A stretch of DNA of 64,000 bases from an uncultured Clostridia bacterium (GCA_944381435.1 CALWLD010000005.1:30902-94901), one strand, 5' to 3'. Counted from the first letter of the stretch, positions 38,308-48,477 are shown. The notes: generated by a model from the sequence alone, not told the origin. Numbers and translations are program-made.

Positions 38308-39012
38308 TTGTATACATTAATAAGAAAAATATCATTTAGTTTGATAGCATTTGTAGTAACTGCTAGTTGTGTTCAGTTATTTCCTGTTGTGGCACAGCAC
38401 CCAACTACTTTTGCTCAAATGGAGCAAGATAAAGAAAAAACATTAGAAAAATATAAAGATGTTTGGAACGATACTACAATAGTGGAGATAGATACGTTAT
38501 CACCTGAATATAAACTAGGCGAACAAGTTGGCACTCTTACCATACCTAGAATGGAAATTTATGAAATGCCTATTTATTATGGAGCAGATGATATAAATAA
38601 TAACTGGCAAATAACTGCACCAGGGCGTTTTGGTAACTGGGGTATATTTGGTGAAAAATCTATCACAGCTCTTGGTGGTCATAACTACCAGCTGTTTTAT
38701 GATTTGCCTAAAATGCAAGTGGGGGATAAATTCATAGTAGAAACACCTTTTGATATTTTTATTTATGAAGTAACAGGCAGTGCTATATATGAATCAGGCG
38801 TGCACGACTGGAGCGATATGGCATTTAATAACAAAGAACCTTATTCTGTGGATTTATTAACTTGTTATCCTATAGAAAAGGTTGTTACAAACGATATGTA
38901 CATAGTATATACAAAAATGGTTAGTGGCACTAAATTTTTACAAGAAAGAGCTCCTCTTTCTGATGATGAGGTAAACGCTCCAAGGCCAATGACTGACCAA
39001 TGGCAAAAATAA
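38308..39012 (+). CDS. Sortase family protein
   Basis: I start at TTG 38308, 8 nt after AAAGGAG, which gives 234 residues with an N-terminal membrane anchor (ISFSLIAFVVTASCVQLF). The sortase core shows LTIPRMEIYEMPIYYG, the catalytic His in ALGGHNYQLF near residue 125 and the catalytic Cys in VDLLTCYPIEK near 185. Arg is probably supplied by the C-terminal part, though the typical TLxTCxPxxxxxxRL arrangement is altered to LLTCYPIEKVVTND. It would anchor surface proteins; no sorting-signal substrate is seen in the window. Confidence 0.85.
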   Translation: MYTLIRKISFSLIAFVVTASCVQLFPVVAQHPTTFAQMEQDKEKTLEKYKDVWNDTTIVEIDTLSPEYKLGEQVGTLTIPRMEIYEMPIYYGADDINNNWQITAPGRFGNWGIFGEKSITALGGHNYQLFYDLPKMQVGDKFIVETPFDIFIYEVTGSAIYESGVHDWSDMAFNNKEPYSVDLLTCYPIEKVVTNDMYIVYTKMVSGTKFLQERAPLSDDEVNAPRPMTDQWQK

Positions 39013-39035
39013 TTATAAAAAACTTTAATTAAGCT

Positions 39036-39123
39036 AAAAGGGTTAAGCTTTGCAAATAGCAAATCTTAACCCTTTTATATATAAAAAGGCACGTTAAATA
39101 ATATTTTATAATATTTAACGTGC
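39036..39123. terminator. Two terminators between the convergent sortase and DUF1858 genes
   Basis: AAAAGGGTTAAG / CTTAACCCTTTT (39036-39047 and 39064-39075) is followed by T residues on the plus strand. GCACGTTAAATA / TATTTAACGTGC (39089-39123) is followed by T residues on the minus strand. Confidence 0.8.
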
Positions 39124-39162
39124 TAAAAATATAATTTTTATATATGAAATACTATATTTATT

Positions 39163-39366
39163 TTAGCAGTTTTTTAAATGGTTATTTATAGCGTTTAAAA
39201 GCTCATCACAGTCTAACCCGTGAACCTCACAAGCTTCTTCTAATGTTTCTAGCTGTGAAGAAGGGCAACCTAAACAGTGCATACCTGCTTCCATCATAAT
39301 AGGGAATACACCCTCATCTAAATCTAAAACTTCATTTACACGCATATTTTTAGTTGCTTCTTTCAT
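39163..39366 (-). CDS. DUF1858 domain protein
   Basis: 67 residues matching the DUF1858 pattern: VNEVLDLDEGVFPIMMEAGMHCLGCPSSQLETLEEACEVHGLD. The CxxC (Cys 31 and 34) with another Cys near 53 suggests a metal or redox site. Family members are common in anaerobes beside redox proteins, and their role is unsettled. It lies 13 nt after lepB. Confidence 0.88.
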   Translation of the reverse strand: MKEATKNMRVNEVLDLDEGVFPIMMEAGMHCLGCPSSQLETLEEACEVHGLDCDELLNAINNHLKNC

Positions 39367-39379
39367 TTTAAAACCTCCG

Positions 39380-39925
39380 TTATTTATTAATTAATAAGTC
39401 AATTTTAGGATAATACCTTAAAACTGCCTTTCCCAAAATTTTATCTTCTTCTACAAAAGGGGTTTGCCAGTACCTGCTATCGATAGAGTTGTTTCTGTTA
39501 TCACCCATAACAAAATAATATCCATCAGGGATAGCATAAGGACCAAAGCTACCTAGCATATCTTCTTTAAGATAAGGCTCATCTAAAGGCAATTCTTCGT
39601 TATTTATATAAACTTTACCATCTATAATATTTATAGTTTCTCCAGGTAAGCCTATTATCCTTTTAAGATATAGCTTATCTTCGTTTTCATTAGGGGAATC
39701 TAAAATAACCACATCTTGCCTTTCTGGTTTAGAAAAAAGGTAAGAAAGCCTAAAAGCTATTATTCTATCATTTGTCATAACAGTGTTTTCCATAGAACCG
39801 CTAGGGATAACAGCATTTATGATTATAAGCTTAGTTATTAAAAAAGATATTAATATAGCTATTATTATAGTTTTAATAAAATCTATTAATTGGCTTTTAT
39901 TTGTATTTTTAAAATTTTTTACCAT
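39380..39925 (-). CDS. lepB: Signal peptidase I (second of two)
   Basis: 181 residues: one N-terminal membrane helix, then the catalytic Ser in IPSGSMENTVM near residue 47 and the general-base Lys in LYLKRIIGLPGE near 89, then GDNRNNSIDSRYW. It removes signal peptides on the outer face of the membrane. Closely similar to the gene at 39946. Confidence 0.95.
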   Translation of the reverse strand: MVKNFKNTNKSQLIDFIKTIIIAILISFLITKLIIINAVIPSGSMENTVMTNDRIIAFRLSYLFSKPERQDVVILDSPNENEDKLYLKRIIGLPGETINIIDGKVYINNEELPLDEPYLKEDMLGSFGPYAIPDGYYFVMGDNRNNSIDSRYWQTPFVEEDKILGKAVLRYYPKIDLLINK

Positions 39926-39945
39926 ATTTACCTCTTTTCTATAGT

Positions 39946-40521
39946 CTATTTATTCCATAATGGCTCAATCTTTGGATAATACTTAAATAAAACTTTACCT
40001 AATATATTTTCATCTGGTAAAAATGTATGCTCCCAATATCTAGAATCCTGAGAATCGTTTCTGTTATCACCTAACATAAAATAACTATCTTCAGGTACTG
40101 TATAAGGACCAAAGCTACCTAGCATATCTTCCATAACATAGCTATCATTTAAAGGTTCTTTGCTATCATTTATATAAACTTTGCCGTCTATAATATTAAC
40201 AGTTTCACCAGGTAAGCCTATTATTCTTTTTACATATAATGTGCTTTCATCATCTGGTGCTTTAAATACAACTATATCATTTCTTTTTGGTTCAGAAAAA
40301 AGATAAGAAAGCCTAAAGGCTATGAGCCTATCGTTAGGCATAATAGTATTTTTCATAGAGCCTGTAGGAACTATAGCGTTTACAATTATAAAGTTTGTAA
40401 TAATAAAAGCAACTACAATTGCAATTACTATAGTTTTTATAATATCTATTATTTCTGCTTTTATTTTTTGAACCTTTGATTTATTTTCTTTTTTTATATT
40501 ACTGTCTTGAGATTTATCCAT
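39946..40521 (-). CDS. lepB: Signal peptidase I (first of two)
   Basis: 191 residues from ATG 40521, which follows TAGGAGG; longer starts lack a site. Charged N-terminal tail of about 25 residues, one membrane helix, the Ser in VPTGSMKNTIM, the Lys in LYVKRIIGLPGE, and GDNRNDSQDSRYW. Tandem with a paralogue 21 nt downstream, so the two are co-transcribed. Two type I peptidases may divide substrates. Confidence 0.95.
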   Translation of the reverse strand: MDKSQDSNIKKENKSKVQKIKAEIIDIIKTIVIAIVVAFIITNFIIVNAIVPTGSMKNTIMPNDRLIAFRLSYLFSEPKRNDIVVFKAPDDESTLYVKRIIGLPGETVNIIDGKVYINDSKEPLNDSYVMEDMLGSFGPYTVPEDSYFMLGDNRNDSQDSRYWEHTFLPDENILGKVLFKYYPKIEPLWNK

Positions 40522-40657
40522 TATATTAAACCTCCTAAAATGTAGTTTAAAGATAAATTTTATAAAAAGTCTTATCTTCAATATATAATTATAACATTAT
40601 ATATATAAAAAGTAAATTAGTATTTATATGATTTTGGTATAAAATTTTAGCTATTAT

Positions 40658-40694
40658 AAATTTAGGGTGTAGATAAAGTCTACACCCTAAATTT
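40658..40694 (-). terminator. Terminator of the chemoreceptor gene
   Basis: Perfect 16-bp stem AAATTTAGGGTGTAGA / TCTACACCCTAAATTT after the stop codon at 40741. The TAGA..TCTA arms recur in many terminators of this window. Confidence 0.8.
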
Positions 40695-40740
40695 ATAATA
40701 TTTATTACCGTTTAATTTGGCTATACTATATAAAAATTTA

Positions 40741-43176
40741 TTAATATTTACCAAAATCTAAACTTTCATTGATAACAATATCTGTTTCATCATCTAATAT
40801 AATCATATCGTCAGATGATAAATCTATATTTGTTACATTTTTATTATTACTAGGTTTAACAGCAGGTTTAGATACTTTTGATTTTTCTAAAGTATGTTTA
40901 ACCTTAGTTTCTTTCTTTCTGTTGTCATTTTTTAATTTAAAATCTGCAACAGATGCATAGAATACTTCTGCTTGGCTTGCAAGCTCTTGTGATGCAGCAG
41001 CAGATTCTTCGCTTGTAGCAGTGTTATTTTGTGTAACACTAGCTATTTGAGAAACAGCCTCTGTTATTTCAGAAATAGCTTTTTCTTGTTCATTAGAAGA
41101 TTTTGCACAAGTATCCACAAGGCTAGATATTTCTTCTATTTGTTTAACTATAGATATAAGAGCCTCTGATGTTTGGTTGGCAATTTTAGAGCCTTCACCA
41201 ACTTTTTCTACAGAGCTTTCTATAAGTTCTGTAGTTTCTCTAGCAGCTTGTTGGCTTCTAGCAGCAAGGCTTCTAACCTCTTCTGCAACAACAGCAAAGC
41301 CTTTGCCGTGTTCACCAGCACGAGCAGCCTCTACAGCAGCGTTAAGAGCAAGAATGTTTGTTTGGAAAGCTATATCATCTATAACTTTTATTATGTTAGA
41401 TATACTGCTAGATGCAGTGTTTATTTCTTCCATAGCAATGAGCATATTGTTCATTTGTTGGCTACCTTTAGATGCATTTTCTTTAGTTTCTAAAGCAAGA
41501 GCGTTAGCCTTGTTAGAGCCTTCTGTGTTTTCTCCAGTTTGAGAAGAAATACCTTTTATTATATGGTTAAGTTTTTCAACAGATTCTGCTTGTTGTGTAG
41601 CACCTTCTGCTAAAGAGATGCTAGACTCTGATATTTGTTTAGAGCCTGCTGAAACTTGCTCAGCAGAAGAGATAATATCTTTTGTTAAAACATTTAGGTT
41701 ATCAACTATTAAATTAACAGATTGTTGTATAGCTTTAAAATCACCTAAATATTCTCTATCTATAGATACATCAAAGTTTTTGTTAGCCATTTCATTTAAT
41801 ATATTAGATATTTCAGAAATATAAGAGCCAATAGTTTCTGCTGTATAATTTACAGTTTGCTTAATTTTATCAAATTCACCTTTATATTGGTTTGTTATTC
41901 TATGGTTAAAGTTACCATCTGCAAAATGGCTAAGAGCGTTTTGTGTGTCTTTGATAGGTTCTACAACCTTATCAATAAACATATTTAAACCATCCATAGA
42001 TACTTTCCATTCACCGCTATAGTTGTGGCTATCTATTTTATATTCAAGGTTACCGTTAATAGCAGCTGTGATAAGATCGCTTATTTGAGCAGATATATCT
42101 TTAAGGGTTACTTGCATAGTGCTTAAAGCTTCTGTAGCAACAGCTTTATCTCCTGGTAATTCTTTAATATTATGGTCAAATTCACCTAAAGCGATGTATT
42201 TTATGTTTTCTGCAAAATATATTGAGTCTTGCACAAGACCATTTGTTGCAGTGTTGATAGCTTCTGTAGCTTCTTTAAAAGCACCTGTATATTTTTCTAC
42301 ATTTATTCTGTAGCTTGTTTCACCTTTATCTAAATGTTCAGATAAATTACCTATATCGTCTATTATACATTGTATAGTGCCACACATATCAGCCATTGTA
42401 TTAGATAATTGACCTATTTCATCTTTAGCGTTAGTACGTATTTCTACGTCAAAATTACCTTTTAATATTTCGCTAGAAGCATTTTTAAGTCTTCCTACAG
42501 ATTTAAGTATGTTTCTAGTTAAGTTAGAAGCAAATAAACCTATAATTACTACAGTTATAAAACAAACAACAAGAATGCTTCTAGCTGAAAAAGCCATATT
42601 TTTTGTAGATACATCTAAATCTTCTACCATACTATCAAAAGATACTTTAGGTAAAGAATAAACAATGTCAAAAAGGTTGTTTACAATAACTGTTGTTTCT
42701 TCATCTTGAGCTAAGGCTTCTTCAACTCTACCTTGTTCTTGGAAATTTACATAGTTAATGTTACCATCGTAGTAATCTTTTAATAAAACTAGAGCCTCAT
42801 TACACATAGTAATTAATTCTTCTCTATCTTTGCTATTCATATTAGAAAACTCATTTATAGTAGCTATGTATTGATTTAAAGTTTCTTGTGCTACGTTATA
42901 TGAGTCTGTTAGTTTTTGTCTAGCAACATCATAATTACCATCTGCAAGGTCAAACTCTATTTGAAATGCAGTAAAACGAATGTTTATAACATCTAGCATA
43001 GAGTCCATAATATCGTTTATTACTAGCTGATTAGATGATACCTCGCCGTTAATACTCTTTCTAGAGTTATTTAGCTCCCCAGCGCTAAAAAAACCTAAAA
43101 CGATTATTAAAGCAATAGTAAGAACACTCATAATTAAAAATTTTGTTTTTAAGTTAAGATTATTATACCAGTTCAT
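40741..43176 (-). CDS. Methyl-accepting chemotaxis protein
   Basis: 811 residues. An N-terminal membrane helix (10-28) is followed by an outer helical-bundle sensor (about 30-190, 4HB-like), a second helix (about 197-220), a HAMP domain and further HAMP-like repeats to about residue 490. The cytoplasmic signalling domain contains the invariant hairpin tip [41 protein letters not shown] charged C-terminal tail of about 60 residues follows. It signals to CheA/CheW; the ligand is unknown. No other chemotaxis gene is near. Confidence 0.94.
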   Translation of the reverse strand: MNWYNNLNLKTKFLIMSVLTIALIIVLGFFSAGELNNSRKSINGEVSSNQLVINDIMDSMLDVINIRFTAFQIEFDLADGNYDVARQKLTDSYNVAQETLNQYIATINEFSNMNSKDREELITMCNEALVLLKDYYDGNINYVNFQEQGRVEEALAQDEETTVIVNNLFDIVYSLPKVSFDSMVEDLDVSTKNMAFSARSILVVCFITVVIIGLFASNLTRNILKSVGRLKNASSEILKGNFDVEIRTNAKDEIGQLSNTMADMCGTIQCIIDDIGNLSEHLDKGETSYRINVEKYTGAFKEATEAINTATNGLVQDSIYFAENIKYIALGEFDHNIKELPGDKAVATEALSTMQVTLKDISAQISDLITAAINGNLEYKIDSHNYSGEWKVSMDGLNMFIDKVVEPIKDTQNALSHFADGNFNHRITNQYKGEFDKIKQTVNYTAETIGSYISEISNILNEMANKNFDVSIDREYLGDFKAIQQSVNLIVDNLNVLTKDIISSAEQVSAGSKQISESSISLAEGATQQAESVEKLNHIIKGISSQTGENTEGSNKANALALETKENASKGSQQMNNMLIAMEEINTASSSISNIIKVIDDIAFQTNILALNAAVEAARAGEHGKGFAVVAEEVRSLAARSQQAARETTELIESSVEKVGEGSKIANQTSEALISIVKQIEEISSLVDTCAKSSNEQEKAISEITEAVSQIASVTQNNTATSEESAAASQELASQAEVFYASVADFKLKNDNRKKETKVKHTLEKSKVSKPAVKPSNNKNVTNIDLSSDDMIILDDETDIVINESLDFGKY

Positions 43177-43380
43177 TTTTCCTCCACCTTTATAATTGTA
43201 TTTTTTTACATTATAATATAATTTTTATATTTAAACAAGTAAAATTAATGAAAAAATATAAAGTATATACATAATTACTAAAAAAAGGTATATTTTCATT
43301 AAACTTTTAACATAAAAGCCATAAAATAATACATATAATATAAAAGATAAAAAAGATTAAGACAAATTGTATATATATTA

Positions 43381-43409
43381 TTGACAAATATATTTTAAAA
43401 TAGTAAAAT
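43381..43409 (+). promoter_or_regulatory. Promoter of the cystine utilisation operon
   Basis: TTGACA (43381-43386) and TAAAAT (43404-43409) with a 17-nt spacer, about 40 nt before the first gene. The rest of the gap 43177-43450 is AT-rich and I see no other element. Confidence 0.7.
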
Positions 43410-43450
43410 ATCAACATAATTTTAATTTTAGAAGGAAAGAAGGGAATTTT

Positions 43451-44833
43451 ATGAATAAAGTATTTTTTGAAAATTTTCTAATGATTAGTGAATTAAAAAC
43501 TATTATTTTTATCATTATTTTATTTGCACTTTTTGCAGGTATGAAAGCTATAGAAAAGAAAAAAGTTTCTTTTTCTACAAGAATGATTATAGCAACGGTT
43601 ATAGGTTTAATTTTAGGGGTTGTTATCCAAGCTGTATCTGGCTTTGCAAAAAACCCTATGGAGATAACTTTTGTTGCAGAAACTACAAAATGGTATAGCT
43701 TATTTGGTAACGGATTTATCGATTTAATAAGAATGCTTGTTATACCTCTTATAATGGTATCTATCATCCACGTTATTGTTAATATGAAAGAAGGTGCAAA
43801 CATTGGGCTCCTTACTAAAAAAACTTTAATAGTAACTGTTATAATGGTATCTATTTCTGTTATCGTTGGTTTATCAGTTGGTATGCTGTTTCAAGTAGGC
43901 GGTAATATGAACGTATCTGAAGGTAGCGCTGAAATTAAAGATGTAAAAAACATTGTTGATACTTTAAGAGGGTTAATACCTTCAAACCCTGTTCAATCTA
44001 TGGTTGATGTAAACATTATAGCCCTTGTTGTTATATCTGCTTTCTTTGGCGTTGGAGCTAAACGTATGTCTAAAAAATATTTAGATGTTGTTAAGCCTTT
44101 TATAGATTTAATCAATGCTTTACAAAAAATAATTATGAGTATAGCAATGACAATTATTAAATGGATGCCTTATGCTGTTATTGCTCTTTTAGCTAACACT
44201 ATCGCTCAACGTGGTATTGAAAGCATAAAAGAGGTTGGTATATTTATTATTGCTTTATATGTAGCTGTTATAATTATGTTTATTATCCAGCTTGTGGCTA
44301 TATCTTTATTTGGAATTAGCCCTGTTATATACCTTAAAAAAGCTGTTGCTGTTATGGTATTAGCATTTACATCTCGTTCAAGCGTTGGTTGCTTACCTTT
44401 AACTATCGAAACATTAGTAGATAAAATGGGGGTAAATGATGGTACTGCAAGCTTTGTTGCAGGTTTTGGTACAACTGCTGGTATGCAAGGTTGTGCTGGT
44501 GTTTTCCCTTCTTTATTGTTAGTTTTTGTTTGTAATATGACAGGCACAACTATGGATATTACATTTATTGTTATGGCGTTAGTTGTTGTAGTTATTGGTT
44601 CTTTTGGTATAGCAGGTATCCCTGGTACTGCTACAATGGCAGCATCTGTTGCTTTATCTGGTACAGGTATGGCTAGCTTATTCCCTGCTATAAGCCCTAT
44701 TTTAGCTATAGACCCTATCATTGATATGGGCAGAACATTACTTAATGTTACAGGTTCTATGACAAATGCACTTATTGTTGATAAATCTTTAGGCCAATTA
44801 AATATGGAACATTTTAAAGATATGAGTAAATAA
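43451..44833 (+). CDS. L-cystine/dicarboxylate:cation symporter (DAACS family, TcyP-like)
   Basis: 460 residues with 8-10 hydrophobic helices. The family signature regions are NGFIDLIRMLVIPLIMVSIIHVIV, LAFTSRSSVGCLPLTIETL and FGTTAGMQGCAGVFPSLL, then GIPGTATMAASVAL. Overall closest to TcyP/YdjN-type cystine symporters rather than glutamate carriers, by the N-terminal arrangement. The next two genes handle disulfides and cysteine, which supports cystine as substrate. First gene of the operon. Confidence 0.82.
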   Translation: MNKVFFENFLMISELKTIIFIIILFALFAGMKAIEKKKVSFSTRMIIATVIGLILGVVIQAVSGFAKNPMEITFVAETTKWYSLFGNGFIDLIRMLVIPLIMVSIIHVIVNMKEGANIGLLTKKTLIVTVIMVSISVIVGLSVGMLFQVGGNMNVSEGSAEIKDVKNIVDTLRGLIPSNPVQSMVDVNIIALVVISAFFGVGAKRMSKKYLDVVKPFIDLINALQKIIMSIAMTIIKWMPYAVIALLANTIAQRGIESIKEVGIFIIALYVAVIIMFIIQLVAISLFGISPVIYLKKAVAVMVLAFTSRSSVGCLPLTIETLVDKMGVNDGTASFVAGFGTTAGMQGCAGVFPSLLLVFVCNMTGTTMDITFIVMALVVVVIGSFGIAGIPGTATMAASVALSGTGMASLFPAISPILAIDPIIDMGRTLLNVTGSMTNALIVDKSLGQLNMEHFKDMSK

Positions 44834-44905
44834 CATATGTTATATTTTAATTTAGCACCTTTATAAAATAAAGGTGCTAAAAGATTTATATAAGGAGTTG
44901 ATTAA

Positions 44906-46240
44906 ATGAAAGTTATTATTATTGGTGGTATAGCATCTGGTATGAGCGCTGCTGCAAAGTTTAGAAGGCTTGATAAAGATGCACAAGTTAAAGTATATGA
45001 AAAAGGGCCTATAGTATCTTTTGGTGCTTGTGGCTTACCTTATTTTGTTGGCGGATTTTTTGATAATGAAAAACAAATGATAGCAAGAAGTGTTGAAAAG
45101 TTTCAAGAAACAGGCATAGATATAAGCGTAGAGCACGAAGTTATAGCAGTTGATGCAGTTAACAAAAAAATAACTGTTAAAAATTTAAACACTAACGAAA
45201 CTTTTGAAGATACCTATGACAAGCTGATGATAGCAACAGGGGCTTCTGCTATAATACCTCCTATTAAAAACTTTAACATAGATAATGTTCATACCCTTAA
45301 ATCTTTAGAAGATGGCAAAATCTTAAAAGAAAAAATGAAAGATGAATCTATCAAAAAAGTTGCTATAATAGGTGCTGGGTTTATAGGCTTAGAGGCTATT
45401 GAGGCTTGTCTTGAGCATAAAAAACAGGTAGCTGTATTTCAATTAGAAGATAGAATTTTAAAAGAAGTATTTGATAAAGAAGTTACAGATTTATTAGAAG
45501 AAGAGCTAAAATCTAAAAATGTAGATTTATACTTAAATAGCAAAGTTATTGAGCTTAAAGGTGATAACAAAGTACAAAAAGTTGTTACAGAAAATGAAGA
45601 GGTAGATGCCGATTTAGTTATCTTAGCAACAGGTGTTAAGCCTAACACAGAGTTTTTAAAAGATACAGGCATAAATATGCTTAAAAACGGTGCAATTGTT
45701 GTAGATAAACAAGGCAAAACATCTATTGAGGATATTTATAGTGCAGGGGACTGTGCTAGCGTTACGAACCTTTTAAAACCAGAGCCTACCTATATCCCTC
45801 TTGCAACAGTTGCTAACAAATTTGGCCGTGTTGTAGGGGAAAACCTAGGAGATAAAGGTGTAGAATATGAAGGCTCTTTAGCATCTTCTTGTATTAAAGT
45901 TTTAGATTTAGAGGCAGGCAGAACAGGGCTTTCTGAAGAAGAAGCTAAAAAGCTTAATATAAACTATAAAGCTGTTTTTGTTACAGATAAAAACCAAACA
46001 GACTATTATCCAGGGCAAGAGAGCATATCTATTAAGCTTATATATAACGCAGATACAAAAGTTATTTTAGGTGCACAGGTTGTAGGTAAAAAAGATGCTG
46101 TGCAAAGAACAAATGCTCTTGCTGTAGCTATATATGCAAAGCTTACAACAGAGCAACTAGGTATGATGGATTTTTGTTATTCTCCTCCTTTCTCAAGAAC
46201 TTGGGATATTTTAAACAGAGTAGGGAATGTTGCAAAATAA
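44906..46240 (+). CDS. FAD-dependent disulfide reductase (CoA-disulfide reductase/NADH oxidase family)
   Basis: 444 residues. FAD motif GGIASGMSAAAKFRR at the N-terminus; the single redox Cys42 lies in SFGACGLPYFVGG as in CoA-disulfide reductase and water-forming NADH oxidase. The NAD(P)-binding AIIGAGFIGLEAIEA is near residue 151, and a C-terminal dimerisation domain is present. Between a cystine-type importer and a cysteine desulfidase, so reduction of cystine or of a cysteine-CoA mixed disulfide is a reasonable inference. It ends 10 nt before the next gene. Confidence 0.88.
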   Translation: MKVIIIGGIASGMSAAAKFRRLDKDAQVKVYEKGPIVSFGACGLPYFVGGFFDNEKQMIARSVEKFQETGIDISVEHEVIAVDAVNKKITVKNLNTNETFEDTYDKLMIATGASAIIPPIKNFNIDNVHTLKSLEDGKILKEKMKDESIKKVAIIGAGFIGLEAIEACLEHKKQVAVFQLEDRILKEVFDKEVTDLLEEELKSKNVDLYLNSKVIELKGDNKVQKVVTENEEVDADLVILATGVKPNTEFLKDTGINMLKNGAIVVDKQGKTSIEDIYSAGDCASVTNLLKPEPTYIPLATVANKFGRVVGENLGDKGVEYEGSLASSCIKVLDLEAGRTGLSEEEAKKLNINYKAVFVTDKNQTDYYPGQESISIKLIYNADTKVILGAQVVGKKDAVQRTNALAVAIYAKLTTEQLGMMDFCYSPPFSRTWDILNRVGNVAK

Positions 46241-46250
46241 GGGTGATAAT

Positions 46251-47525
46251 ATGGAAAAAACACTATATGATAACTATTTAAAAATATTAAGAGAAGAGCT
46301 TGTTGTGGCTATGGGCTGTACAGAGCCTATAGCTATAGCATATGCTGGAGCTAAAGCTAGAGAGGTGCTTGGGAAAAAGCCTACAAAGGTTATTGTTAAA
46401 TGTAGCGGAAACATCATAAAAAATGCAAAATGCGTTACAGTGCCTAACACAGATGGGCTTATAGGCATAGGAGCTAGTGCTATAACAGGTATATTAGCAG
46501 GTGATGCAAAAAAAGAGCTAGAGGCTATCAGTGTTGTTGACCCAAAATATTTAGATGAAATTAAAAGCCTAGTTGATACAGATTATTGCACTGTAGAGCT
46601 TTTAGATACACCTACAAGCCTGCATATTGTTATGGAAGTTTATTGTGATGATGATTTTGCCATTGTAGAAATTAAACAAGCTCATACAAACATAACTAAA
46701 ATACAAAAAAACAATGAAATTTTATTTGAGCAAAAAGAAAGTGAAGATAAATATCTTGGGGTTTTTGTTGATAGAAGCATTTTAAATGTTAAAGATATTT
46801 ATGAATTTGCAAACACTGTTAATATAGAAGATGTTAAAGAGCTTTTAGAGAGCCAAATTGAAAAAAACTTGGCTATTTCTAAAGAGGGCTTAAAAGGCAC
46901 TTATGGTGTTGGCATTGGCAAAATGCTCCTATCTTCTTATAGCGATGATATAGCTATAAAAATAAAGGCTCACGCAGCAGCTGCATCTGAGGCTAGAATG
47001 AGTGGCAGCCCTATGCCTGTTGTTACTAACTCTGGAAGTGGTAACCAAGGTATGACGGTTTCTATACCTCTTATTATATATGCACAAGAAAAAGGCATTG
47101 AACAAGAAAAGCTTTATAGAGGATTGGTTTTATCTAACCTTTTAGCTATACATCAAAAAACACTTATAGGTAGGTTATCTGCTTTTTGTGGTGTTGTATC
47201 TGCTAGCTGTGCAAGCGGTGCTGGCATAACATATTTAGCTGGTGGAAGCTTAAGCCAAATAGAAGATACTATAACAAACACTCTTGCTAATGTATCAGGC
47301 ATTGTTTGTGATGGAGCTAAACCCGCTTGCGGTGCCAAAATTGCATCTAGCCTAGATGGTGCTTTGATGGGGCATTATTTAGCTATGGCAAACAGAGCTT
47401 ATAAGCCAAACACTGGGATATTAAAAGGCGATGTAGAAAAAACTATAAATGCTGTAGGTCGTCTTGGTAAAGACGGTATGAAACAAACTGATGTTGAAAT
47501 ATTAAATATAATGATAGATAAGTAA
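46251..47525 (+). CDS. cyuA: L-cysteine desulfidase (CyuA/UPF0597 family)
   Basis: 424 residues from ATG 46251; an ATG at 46227 overlaps the preceding gene and is less likely. Contains AMGCTEPIAIAYAGA at the N-terminus, SGSGNQGMTVSIP in the middle, and the cysteines of FCGVVSASCASG and GIVCDGAKPACGAKIAS, which fit a [4Fe-4S] site like that of serine dehydratase alpha chains. The family splits cysteine into pyruvate, ammonia and sulfide. End of the cystine operon. Confidence 0.88.
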   Translation: MEKTLYDNYLKILREELVVAMGCTEPIAIAYAGAKAREVLGKKPTKVIVKCSGNIIKNAKCVTVPNTDGLIGIGASAITGILAGDAKKELEAISVVDPKYLDEIKSLVDTDYCTVELLDTPTSLHIVMEVYCDDDFAIVEIKQAHTNITKIQKNNEILFEQKESEDKYLGVFVDRSILNVKDIYEFANTVNIEDVKELLESQIEKNLAISKEGLKGTYGVGIGKMLLSSYSDDIAIKIKAHAAAASEARMSGSPMPVVTNSGSGNQGMTVSIPLIIYAQEKGIEQEKLYRGLVLSNLLAIHQKTLIGRLSAFCGVVSASCASGAGITYLAGGSLSQIEDTITNTLANVSGIVCDGAKPACGAKIASSLDGALMGHYLAMANRAYKPNTGILKGDVEKTINAVGRLGKDGMKQTDVEILNIMIDK

Positions 47526-47560
47526 TTAATTTTTAAATATAAAGCATTTAAGAGTTAATA

Positions 47561-47594
47561 TAAAAAGCCTGTAGATTTTATCTACAGGCTTTTT
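47561..47594. terminator. Bidirectional terminator
   Basis: AAAAAGCCTGTAGAT / ATCTACAGGCTTTTTT between the convergent cyuA gene and the repeat protein. Confidence 0.85.
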
Positions 47595-47598
47595 TAGG

Positions 47599-48477
47599 TT
47601 ACATAGCACCTACAAGCTCTTTTAATTCTTCATTCATTTCACTAGATAAATACGGCTTTAATGAGTAATACATTCCATAGTCTTTCGTTTCTGTTATATA
47701 ATTTTTTGCTATTTTATCTATTGCATCTGTTGATAAGTTTTCTACCTCATTAAATACTTTGCCTATATCTTTTGTTTCTTTAACATAATTTATCATTTCT
47801 TCGTCTATTTCTTTATTTGTTGATTCTTTTGGTTCTGCTATATGGCCTAAATTATCTTCTACTATTATGCTTAATTCTTTGCTCATTTCTTGAGATAAAT
47901 ATGGTTTAAAAGAGTAATACATTCCATAGTCTTTTGTTTGTGTTATATAATCTTTTGCTATTTTATCTATTGTATCTGTTGACAAGTTTTCTATGTTGTT
48001 AAATACTTTGCCTATGTCTTTTGTCTCTTTAACATAATTTATCATTTCTTGGTCTAGTTCTTTGTTTGTTGCTTCTTTTGGTTCTGCTATAGGTCCTAAA
48101 TTATCTTCCACTATTATGCTTAATTCTTTGTTCATTTCTTGAGATAAATATGGTTTAAAAGAGTAATACATTCCATAGTCTTTTGTTTGTGTTATATAAT
48201 CTTTTGCAATGGTATCTATAGCTGATGTTGATAGATTTTCTATGTTGTTAAATACTTTGCCTATGTCTTTTGTTTCTTTAACATAATTTATCATTTCTTC
48301 ATCTAGCTCTTGTACATTTATGTTTTCTTCGCTAGCCACTATTTCTTGTATATCATTTTCTTTTTCATTAGTATTTTGGGCAACTAAATTGATGTTATCA
48401 TCTTTATTAACATTTAAAGCATATACTACCCCTAAAGCTAAACAAACTGACAATGCTATGGCTACTTTCTTTTTCAT
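47599..48477 (-). CDS. Exported protein made of three near-identical 83-residue repeats
   Basis: 292 residues. A signal peptide or N-terminal anchor (KKKVAIALSVCLALGVVYAL) is followed by an Asn/Glu-rich linker (22-56). Three tandem repeats lie at residues 57-139, 140-222 and 223-292. Each has the order EMINYVKETKDIGKVFN, ENLST.(A/T)ID.IAK.YIT.TKDYGMYYS(F/L)KPYLS.EM. Repeats 1 and 2 differ at only a few positions; the third lacks the last 13 residues. Helical, with conserved Tyr/Lys/Asp. I do not recognise the domain. Single gene, own terminator. Confidence 0.85.
   Translation of the reverse strand: MKKKVAIALSVCLALGVVYALNVNKDDNINLVAQNTNEKENDIQEIVASEENINVQELDEEMINYVKETKDIGKVFNNIENLSTSAIDTIAKDYITQTKDYGMYYSFKPYLSQEMNKELSIIVEDNLGPIAEPKEATNKELDQEMINYVKETKDIGKVFNNIENLSTDTIDKIAKDYITQTKDYGMYYSFKPYLSQEMSKELSIIVEDNLGHIAEPKESTNKEIDEEMINYVKETKDIGKVFNEVENLSTDAIDKIAKNYITETKDYGMYYSLKPYLSSEMNEELKELVGAM
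47602..48309 (-). repeat. Tandem 249-bp repeats encoding the 83-residue units
   Basis: Direct repeats at 48061-48309, 47812-48060 and 47602-47811 (the last shortened to 210 bp). High nucleotide identity between the first two indicates recent duplication and possible copy-number change by recombination. Confidence 0.85.

Noticed and set aside
41173..41542. Two overlapping plus-strand frames within the chemoreceptor gene
   Set aside because: Shadow frames of a conserved methyl-accepting signalling domain; the minus-strand protein is unmistakable.
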